Source: an uncultured Duncaniella sp. (GTDB lineage Bacteria > Bacteroidota > Bacteroidia > Bacteroidales > Muribaculaceae). Taken from it: a stretch of DNA of 5,664 bases. The number at the start of each line of letters is the position of its first letter. Position 1 is the first letter of the stretch. Where the stretch lies: contig CATWQI010000022.1 of the NCBI GenBank assembly GCA_958352885.1, positions 1 to 5,664 of the forward strand, read 5' to 3'. A program made the translations under genes and the position numbers. Shown here in pieces: positions 1 to 5,664 of this stretch. The notes below the pieces were generated by a model, which ran no database searches, had not been told where the DNA came from, and was given only the letters and a program-made list of their open reading frames with translations.

Positions 1-2892
1 AACATGCTCGACGAGGTCATAACCGTAGCTTACGGTACTGCAAAACGTTCGGCATACACCGGTGCGGCTTCAGTCGTTGACGCCTCTGTGATTGAGGACC
101 GTCTTGTGTCAAATGTCACCAACGCCCTCAGCGGTGTGGTTGCCGGTGTCCAGACTCTTAACTCAAACGGTCAGCCGGGTACCTCATCCACAGTACGTAT
201 CCGTGGTGTCGGTTCAATCAATGCGTCAATGGATCCCCTTTATGTGCTTGACGGTATACCCTACGACGGCGATATCGCTTCAATCAACCCAAGTGACATC
301 GAGGCAATGACAGTGCTGAAAGACGCAGCTGCGGCAGCCCTCTACGGTGCCCGTGGTGCAAACGGTGTCATCCTTATCACCACCAAGCGCGGTAAGGAAG
401 GCAAAGCAAAGGTTACATTGGATGCACGTTGGGGTACGAACTCCCGCCAGGTGACCAACTATGATGTCATCGAGTCACCTCAGCAGTACCTTGAGCTCAC
501 TTATGCAGCCCAGCGTAACGCAGCTATCTACAACCTCGGATACACTCCGGAGCAGGCACACGTATATGGCAACCAGATGCTCTTCCAATCAACCGGTTAC
601 AATGTGTTTACAGCTCCCGCCGGAGAGTATCTCATTCTTCCTGACGGCAGCTTCAATCCTAATGCCACAATGGGTTACTCAAACGGAACCAACTATTTCC
701 GTCCTGACAACTGGGCTGACGCTACTTTCCGCAACGGTATGCGTCAGGAGTATAACCTGAGCGTATCCGGCGCAACCGACAAGCTCAACTACTTTATCTC
801 AGCAAACTATCTTGAGGACGAGGGTGTGATTGACAATTCAAGCTACAACCGTCTATCAACCCGCACAAGCCTTGAATATCAGGTGAACAAATGGTTGAAG
901 GTCGGCACCAACATGTCATACTCTTACTCAAAGTCACAGTATCCCGACGAACAGACCGCTACCGCCTCTTCGGGCAATGCGTTCATGATTGCCAACTCTA
1001 TCGCCCCGATTTACCCCATCTACGTGCGCGATGCTTCAGGAGCTATCATGTACAATGAGCACTACGGCAACAAGATTTATGACTATGGCGACGGCAAGTC
1101 AACCGCTTATTCTCGCTCATTCATGTCACAGGCAAACCCCGCAGGTCAGCTTATCTATGACAATGAAGAGTACCTCGTTGACCTCTTCAACGGCAAATGG
1201 TTCGTCCAGCTCACTCCTATTGAAGGTCTTACATTGACCGGTTCGGTAGGTGCCACTATCGACAATACCCGTTACCACATGACCTCCAATCCTCTCTATG
1301 GTCAGTTTGCCACTACCGGCGGTCAGACCCTCCAGCAGGACCAGCGTCAGAGCGGTCTTAACCTCCAGGGTCTTGCCAACTATACCAAGACATTCAATGA
1401 TGTCCACACTCTTGACTTCCTCCTCGGTTACGAAAGCTACGAATGGCACGATGAATATGTGTATGCTATCGGTAGCAACCTCTATGACCCCACCGACTGG
1501 ACCGTCAACAACACTCTTGCCAACAGCAGGCGCAAAGGTTACGGCGCATATGGCGAGTATGCCACCCGTGGTATCTTCGGACGTATCAACTATGACTACG
1601 ACAATACCTACTTCGCAAGCGTAAGCTATCGTCGTGACGCTTCCTCCCGTTTCCATCCCGACAACCGCTGGGGTAACTTCTACTCAGTGTCTGCCGCTTG
1701 GAACATCGCAAACGAGTCATTCCTCCATGACCAGGCAACCTGGCTTGACCAGCTGAAGCTCCGTGCGTCGTTCGGTCAGCAGGGTAACGACGGTATCGGC
1801 AACAACTACGCTTACCTTGACCAGTACACCATCCAGGGTGAGGATTCATGGTCAGACGGCAAGCTCGCTTACAAGGGCAACCGTGATTTGACATGGGAAA
1901 CTTCCAACGCATTCAACGTGGGTATTGACTTCAGCTTCTGGAAAGGCAAACTCTCCGGTACAGCCGAATACTTCAGCCGTCAGACATCTGACATGCTTTA
2001 CAACAAGCCCACCGCACCCTCTTTGGGCTATACCTCAATACCGATGAACATCGGCTCTATGCGTAACAGTGGTTTCGAAATCGAGCTACGCTACCGTCCC
2101 ATCGTCACCAAGAACATCACATGGGAAATCAACGGCAATGCCACATTCATCAAGAACAAGGTGCTTGAACTCGCTCCGGAACTTAACGGCAAGTGGATCA
2201 GTGGCTCACGCTACTTCCGCGAAGGTGAGTCAATGTACCAGCTTTACATGGTGAAATACGCAGGTGTCGACAAGGCTACCGGTGATCCTCTTTTCTGGGG
2301 ATTCGATACTGACGAAAACGGCGATAAAGTTCCCGGCTCCGATTTCGTGACCAAGGAATGGCAATCTGCCTACCGCCAGTCAACCGGCAACCTCCTTCCT
2401 GTGGTTTACGGCGGTCTCGGCACCACACTCAACGCTTACGGCTTTGACCTCGGCATAGCTTGCTCATACCAGCTCGGCGGTAAGATTTATGACCAGGGCT
2501 ACCAGTACTTCATGGGTTCAGGCGCAGAATCGGAATATGGACACAACTGGCACAAGGATATCCTCAATGCCTGGACTCCCGAGAATCCGAACACAGATGT
2601 GCCTCGCCTTGACGCAAGCGCATCCTATTCATTCTACTCTTACCTGTGTGACCGCGGTCTTATCAGCTCTAACTATTTCGCAATAAACAATATTACCTTC
2701 GGCTATACTCTTCCCGCATCACTCACCGGCAAGATTGGTATCGAGACAATCCGTGTCTACGGTGCCGCCGACAATGTGGCTCTCTGGAGCGCACGCAAGG
2801 GTCTTGACCCCCGCCAGAGCTACACTACATCCACAACCTCTACCTATACAGCTCTCCGCTGTATCTCAGGTGGTATCAAGGTGGTATTCTAA
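1..2892 (+). CDS. SusC/RagA-family TonB-dependent outer-membrane transporter, 5'-partial
   Basis: This is the barrel component of a SusCD importer, which moves oligosaccharides (sometimes peptides) across the outer membrane using TonB-ExbBD energy. The frame is open from base 1, so the gene begins upstream. The ATG at 4 lies in the TonB-box/plug junction and is not the start. Numbering from that Met, LDEVITVAYGTAKR (2-15) and the TGAASV stretch begin the plug, VRIRGVGSIN is at 64-73, DPLYVLDGIP at 77-86, and the family signature YGARGANGVILITTKRG at 114-130. The 22-strand-type barrel follows. Typical SusC blocks include RRDASSRF...NRWGNFYSVSAAWN (about 543-567) and NITFGYTLP...LDPRQ (about 896-938), and the protein ends in Phe (IKVVF), as expected for a BAM-recognised barrel. 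The signal peptide and carboxypeptidase-regulatory-like domain, roughly 100 or more residues, are missing only because of the window edge. No frameshift is seen. The SusD-like gene follows after 30 bases, which implies co-transcription. Substrate is unknown. Family assignment is very secure. Confidence 0.97.
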   Translation, partial: NMLDEVITVAYGTAKRSAYTGAASVVDASVIEDRLVSNVTNALSGVVAGVQTLNSNGQPGTSSTVRIRGVGSINASMDPLYVLDGIPYDGDIASINPSDIEAMTVLKDAAAAALYGARGANGVILITTKRGKEGKAKVTLDARWGTNSRQVTNYDVIESPQQYLELTYAAQRNAAIYNLGYTPEQAHVYGNQMLFQSTGYNVFTAPAGEYLILPDGSFNPNATMGYSNGTNYFRPDNWADATFRNGMRQEYNLSVSGATDKLNYFISANYLEDEGVIDNSSYNRLSTRTSLEYQVNKWLKVGTNMSYSYSKSQYPDEQTATASSGNAFMIANSIAPIYPIYVRDASGAIMYNEHYGNKIYDYGDGKSTAYSRSFMSQANPAGQLIYDNEEYLVDLFNGKWFVQLTPIEGLTLTGSVGATIDNTRYHMTSNPLYGQFATTGGQTLQQDQRQSGLNLQGLANYTKTFNDVHTLDFLLGYESYEWHDEYVYAIGSNLYDPTDWTVNNTLANSRRKGYGAYGEYATRGIFGRINYDYDNTYFASVSYRRDASSRFHPDNRWGNFYSVSAAWNIANESFLHDQATWLDQLKLRASFGQQGNDGIGNNYAYLDQYTIQGEDSWSDGKLAYKGNRDLTWETSNAFNVGIDFSFWKGKLSGTAEYFSRQTSDMLYNKPTAPSLGYTSIPMNIGSMRNSGFEIELRYRPIVTKNITWEINGNATFIKNKVLELAPELNGKWISGSRYFREGESMYQLYMVKYAGVDKATGDPLFWGFDTDENGDKVPGSDFVTKEWQSAYRQSTGNLLPVVYGGLGTTLNAYGFDLGIACSYQLGGKIYDQGYQYFMGSGAESEYGHNWHKDILNAWTPENPNTDVPRLDASASYSFYSYLCDRGLISSNYFAINNITFGYTLPASLTGKIGIETIRVYGAADNVALWSARKGLDPRQSYTTSTTSTYTALRCISGGIKVVF

Positions 2893-2922
2893 TTAATTAA
2901 TATGGCTAATATTTGACCCATA

Positions 2923-4539
2923 ATGAAATCAATAAGCAAATACATACTATTCGGCGCTCTCGGTTTTACAGCAGTGGCTTGTAATGACCTTGACACCGCA
3001 CCACAGGGCGACACCATCACATCTGACCAGAAGGGCGATGTGATTAGCCGCGACCCTGCCATGATTGCCGCAAGTGCCAACGCCATCCCTACCATGTTCA
3101 AGCAGGTAGAGAATATTTTTGGTGCTGGTTCAAATGTTCATCTTGACTTCGGTTATCCCGCCATCATGCTTGCGCTTGACTGCCGTACTTCCGACATGGT
3201 CAGCGACGTAATCGGTTATAACTGGTTCAGCGAAGAAGTCGAGTATAGCGATATCAATACGACTTCACGTATGACCCGTGAAATCTGGGGTACTATGTAC
3301 AATCAGATTTTCACATGCAACGAGGTTCTCGCCAATGTTGATAAGGAGAGCGATGACACCGATATGAAGTACTATATGTCTCAAGCACTCGGATTCCGTG
3401 CCAACGCATACTTTGTGCTCGCACAGCTCTATCAGTTCACATACGTAGGTCATCAGAACGACCCCTGTGTTCCCATCATAACTGACGAGAACAAGGAAGA
3501 AGTGAGCATCAATGGTGCTCCCCGTGCTTCAGTCGAGGATGTATACACCTTGATTCACACTGACCTTGACAAAGCTATAACCCTCCTTGAGGAAACCAAC
3601 AACATAGCTTACACAAGCCGCAATGACAAGGCATTCCTCAGTGCCGCATCCGCCCATGGTCTCCGAGCCCGTGTCAATCTGGTACAGCAGCGTTGGAGCG
3701 AGGCTTATGATGACGCCATGTTTGCCATCAGAAACGGTAGTATGACTCCTTATACCATGGCTGAAGTAGGCGTGCCCTCATTCTGGGACGCATCTGACCA
3801 TTCATGGCTTTGGGCTGTGACTGTGGACATGAGCGACCGTATGGTTACCTCAGGTATCGTCAACTGGCCTTCGATGGCTTGCTCGTTCTCAAGCAACGGT
3901 TACACCGCAGTAGGCGCATGGCGCAAGGGCAGCAAAGCCCTCTACGAGAGCATAACTGCTTCCGATGTGCGCAAAGGCTGGTGGCTTGATGAAAACGGTG
4001 TGTCAAATAACCTCACAGCACGTCAGCAGGCTTATCTTGACGAATCAATCCAGGCACCTTCAACGCCACAGTATGTCAATGTGAAGTTTGACATCTACGA
4101 AGGCAACTTCTCCAACCCCTCCTGCGCAAATGACATACCTCTTATGCGTGTCGAGGAGATGTATCTCATCGCTGCCGAGGCTCTCGGCATGGGTGGCGAT
4201 CCCGCAGGCGCGTCTGCACTTCTCCGTCAGTTCGTGTCAACATATCGTGACCAGAACTACTCGTTCAACACCGGTTCGGCTCAGGAACTTCAGGACGAGG
4301 TATGGCGTCAGCGTCGCATCGAACTTTGGGGCGAAGGTATGGCTTACTACGATATCATGCGTCTCAACAAGGGAGTGGATCGTCGTGGAGCCGGCTTCCA
4401 GCCCTCGTATGTGTACAATATCCCCGCCGGCGACCCCATCTTCCTGTTCCAGATTCCTCAGACAGAGGTGGAAGGCAACAAGGCACTTGGCGCCAATAAC
4501 CCGACAACCACACGCCCGACACCCGTGGCTGACAGATAA
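2923..4539 (+). CDS. SusD/RagB-family nutrient-binding outer-membrane lipoprotein
   Basis: This is the surface lipoprotein that caps the SusC-like barrel and binds incoming substrate as a hinged lid. The protein has 538 residues, within the usual SusD range. The first 19 residues form a signal peptide (MKSISKYILF, then a hydrophobic stretch) ending in lipobox AVAC, with lipidated Cys20. The following NDLD contributes acidic residues, consistent with surface export of Bacteroidota lipoproteins. SusD hallmarks are the helical TPR-like segments LGFRANAYFVLAQLYQF (156-172) and HGLRARVNLVQQRWSEAYDDA (from about 245), NDIPLMRVEEMYLIAAEA (403-420), WRQRRIELWGEGMAYYDIMR (461-480) and the C-terminal IPQTEVEGNKAL (511-522). 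Aromatic residues such as W101, W288, W296, W298, W315, W333, W353 and W354 are candidates for sugar stacking, but the site cannot be fixed from sequence. The start at 2923 is chosen because it begins a proper signal peptide. No strong Shine-Dalgarno sequence precedes it, as is normal in this phylum. Ligand is unknown. Confidence 0.97.
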   Translation: MKSISKYILFGALGFTAVACNDLDTAPQGDTITSDQKGDVISRDPAMIAASANAIPTMFKQVENIFGAGSNVHLDFGYPAIMLALDCRTSDMVSDVIGYNWFSEEVEYSDINTTSRMTREIWGTMYNQIFTCNEVLANVDKESDDTDMKYYMSQALGFRANAYFVLAQLYQFTYVGHQNDPCVPIITDENKEEVSINGAPRASVEDVYTLIHTDLDKAITLLEETNNIAYTSRNDKAFLSAASAHGLRARVNLVQQRWSEAYDDAMFAIRNGSMTPYTMAEVGVPSFWDASDHSWLWAVTVDMSDRMVTSGIVNWPSMACSFSSNGYTAVGAWRKGSKALYESITASDVRKGWWLDENGVSNNLTARQQAYLDESIQAPSTPQYVNVKFDIYEGNFSNPSCANDIPLMRVEEMYLIAAEALGMGGDPAGASALLRQFVSTYRDQNYSFNTGSAQELQDEVWRQRRIELWGEGMAYYDIMRLNKGVDRRGAGFQPSYVYNIPAGDPIFLFQIPQTEVEGNKALGANNPTTTRPTPVADR

Positions 4540-4576
4540 TCGAGTTTAAAACCATTATTTTAGAGAATACAGAATT

Positions 4577-5464
4577 ATGAATATTTCAAAATATCTGATG
4601 GGGGCAGCATCCTTGATTCTTGCTCTTAGCTCATGTAGCGACGACGGCTACTGGGACGAGTATAACGAAAAGGAGGTGACCTATTCATTTGAACAGTCCA
4701 CTCTAAACGTGGAGACCGTGAAGGATGCAAATACTTTCACCATCAACGTGGTCCGCAGCACCAAGAAGGGCGCTACCACCCTCCCCATCACACTCTCAAA
4801 TGTAGCTGACGTTACTTTTGACGGTGCTGACCCGTCAAACAACATCACCCTCTCAACCAACACACTCACTTTCGAGGATGGACAGAACGAAGCGTCAATC
4901 GATGTGACTATCAACTGTCTCGGCGGTCATGAGTATGTAGGTCAACTTTCATTCCCTGCCGAACAAGTTTCAGTCTCCGGCTCATCTGTCTGCGAAATGA
5001 CATTTGCCACCGAGCACAACTGGGTAAGTCTCGGAACAGGTCTTTTCATCGACCAGTTCTTCCTTGGCGACGGTGAGTATCCTGTGGAGATTCTCCAGGC
5101 AGAAGGATTCAACAGATGGCGTGTGCTCCAGCCCTATACCGCAGGTATGGAAGCTGACGACGGCGGTCTTGCGGATTGGCGTACCGGTACTTACCCGGCT
5201 TACCTTGAGTTCTGGCAGGTAGGCGAGTACCTCACTTGGACTCCTATAAGCCTCGGTGTCAATTATCAGGCTGTTTCCGGTCAGGCAATCTGGAGCTATC
5301 CTCCCTCCGCTCTTGGTTCTTCAATGAGAAACTGTCGCTGGTATCAGCCAGGCTATGCAGTTTTAGCTCCCTATTACTTCATTCCTAAACTCAACGGCGG
5401 TTTCGACCAGACCGGCTCTTTAGGAGTTGTACAAATTATTTTCCCGGAACTCTTGGGTGAATAA
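4577..5464 (+). CDS. Putative surface lipoprotein, SusE/SusF-position protein of unknown family
   Basis: This is a complete 295-residue lipoprotein that I cannot place in a named family. Residues 1-19 are a signal peptide ending in lipobox LSSC with Cys20. The next residues, SDDG, match the Ser-Asp-Asp type of lipoprotein export signal that sends Bacteroidota lipoproteins to the cell surface. Residues about 33-145 alternate like a beta sandwich (NTFTINVVR, LPITLS, TLTFEDGQNEASIDVTI), loosely resembling a Calx-beta or other immunoglobulin-like fold. The second half opens with WVSLGTGLFIDQFF (149-162), then YPVEILQAEGFNRWRVLQPY (168-187). From there it is rich in aromatics (W201, W213, W221, W239, W255, Y256, Y260, Y266, Y267). 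It also contains C114, C139 and C253. It lies 37 bases after the SusD-like gene and just before the operon terminator, the slot usually held by auxiliary surface glycan-binding proteins. That role is inferred from position, signal and aromatic content. No catalytic motif is visible. An inactive or unrecognised enzyme domain in the C-terminal half cannot be excluded. Confidence 0.9.
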   Translation: MNISKYLMGAASLILALSSCSDDGYWDEYNEKEVTYSFEQSTLNVETVKDANTFTINVVRSTKKGATTLPITLSNVADVTFDGADPSNNITLSTNTLTFEDGQNEASIDVTINCLGGHEYVGQLSFPAEQVSVSGSSVCEMTFATEHNWVSLGTGLFIDQFFLGDGEYPVEILQAEGFNRWRVLQPYTAGMEADDGGLADWRTGTYPAYLEFWQVGEYLTWTPISLGVNYQAVSGQAIWSYPPSALGSSMRNCRWYQPGYAVLAPYYFIPKLNGGFDQTGSLGVVQIIFPELLGE

Positions 5465-5478
5465 CAGACTAAACCACA

Positions 5479-5507
5479 ATCGGTAATCCATAACAGGATT
5501 CGCCGAT
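5479..5507 (+). other. Hairpin in the 3' untranslated region
   Basis: An inverted repeat lies 14 bases after the last stop codon. ATCGG (5479-5483) pairs with CCGAT (5503-5507), and AATCC (5485-5489) pairs with GGATT (5496-5500). This gives ten Watson-Crick pairs, a small internal loop (T against CG) and a six-base loop, ATAACA. No T tract follows, so it is not a terminator by itself. It could stabilise the transcript's 3' end or be part of a 3'-derived small RNA. The pairing is seen directly, and the function is inferred. Confidence 0.6.
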
Positions 5508-5520
5508 ACATCAGAACCTT

Positions 5521-5564
5521 AACAGGCATTTCGCTCGAACTGAGCGGGATGCCTGTTTTTATTT
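5521..5564 (+). terminator. Rho-independent terminator of the SusCD operon
   Basis: A long stem joins 5521-5536 to 5542-5557. AACAGGCAT pairs with ATGCCTGTT and CGCTC with GAGCG, linked by two T-G wobble pairs, giving 16 pairs around a five-base loop, GAACT. A T run begins at 5556 and continues to 5560, followed by ATTT. The hairpin and T tract fit intrinsic termination of plus-strand transcription and end the operon 57 bases after the last stop codon. On the minus strand the stem is followed by TTAAGG rather than a T run, so it should work mainly in one direction. Confidence 0.9.
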
Positions 5565-5664
5565 CCAAATCATACACATTACAACCTAATAGTCAGCGAA
5601 TTGAGTATATCCTGCCGATAATGGCGCTTATAGGAAGGAAAAAATAGGTTTCCGACATACCAAA
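5565..5664. other. Intergenic tail with no recognisable gene
   Basis: These 100 bases after the terminator hold no convincing coding region on either strand. The only plus-strand ATG (5621) opens eight codons before TAG. The purine-rich stretch AGGAAGGAAAAAA at 5632-5644 is not followed by a start codon inside the window. I find no clear Bacteroidota-type promoter (TTTG near -33 with TAnnTTTG near -7). It is probably the upstream or downstream flank of a neighbouring gene outside the window. Confidence 0.5.

Noticed and set aside
4..6. ATG at base 4 as the start of the SusC-like gene
   Set aside because: The reading frame is open upstream to base 1, and the Met sits in the TonB-box/plug junction. 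A functional SusC needs an upstream signal peptide and an N-terminal domain, so this is an internal Met.
1126..1656. 176-codon open frame on the minus strand
   Set aside because: It lies entirely antisense to the conserved SusC barrel and its product is low-complexity (Val/Thr/Ile/Glu-rich) with no recognisable domain. It is explained by the codon pattern of the opposite strand.
2889..3101. 70-codon minus-strand frame across the SusC-SusD junction
   Set aside because: It is antisense to the SusD signal peptide region. Its hydrophobic start reflects the complement of that sequence, and no promoter or homology supports it.
4088..4549. 153-codon open frame on the plus strand overlapping the SusD-like gene
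   Set aside because: It is out of frame with the well-conserved SusD C-terminal motifs, and its product is Ser/Thr/Arg/Pro-rich with no signal peptide or motif.
5374..5577. 67-codon minus-strand frame at the 3' end
   Set aside because: It runs through the terminator hairpin and into the end of the third gene, has no recognisable domain, and its coding would conflict with the terminator structure.
5565..5580. Possible minus-strand promoter-like TATGATTTG after the terminator
   Set aside because: The spacing between TA and TTTG is three bases rather than two, no convincing TTTG lies at the expected -33 distance, and it would point into the terminator and the 3' end of the third gene.
5621..5647. 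Eight-codon plus-strand ORF (MALIGRKK) after the terminator
   Set aside because: It is too short, lacks a visible promoter or ribosome site, and has no recognisable match to a leader peptide.

Overview
The window carries a three-gene stretch, all on the plus strand, from a polysaccharide utilisation locus (PUL)-type operon of a Bacteroidota bacterium. The evidence is a SusC/RagA-family TonB-dependent outer-membrane transporter followed directly by a SusD/RagB-family surface lipoprotein. Both intact downstream genes have lipoprotein signal peptides with acidic or Ser-Asp-Asp residues after the lipid-bearing cysteine, and the starts lack strong Shine-Dalgarno sequences, as is usual in this phylum. 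Roughly balanced base composition and the style of the proteins suggest gut Bacteroidales, possibly Muribaculaceae. The family-level guess is weak without a database search.

Layout: positions 1-2892 hold the SusC-like transporter, which enters the window already open. Its signal peptide and N-terminal regulatory-like domain lie upstream, and the visible part runs from the TonB-box/plug junction to the terminal Phe of the barrel. After a 30-base spacer, 2923-4539 encodes a complete SusD-like glycan-binding lipoprotein of 538 residues. After a further 37 bases, 4577-5464 encodes a 295-residue lipoprotein in the position usually held by SusE/SusF-type surface glycan-binding proteins. It has a beta-sandwich-like N-terminal half and an aromatic-rich C-terminal half that I cannot assign to a named family. 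The 3' untranslated region contains a 10-bp hairpin (5479-5507), then a strong intrinsic terminator (5521-5564) that closes the operon. The last 100 bases hold no recognisable gene.

Working model (family knowledge plus inference): the SusC barrel and SusD lid form a TonB-powered outer-membrane importer for an oligosaccharide or, less often, a peptide. The third lipoprotein would help capture the substrate at the cell surface. No glycoside hydrolase, polysaccharide lyase, peptidase, sulfatase or regulator lies in the window, so the substrate cannot be named. I see no mobile element, CRISPR array, tRNA or rRNA. Most of the window is a conventional nutrient-uptake module. The less ordinary parts are the third lipoprotein and the structured 3' end of the transcript.
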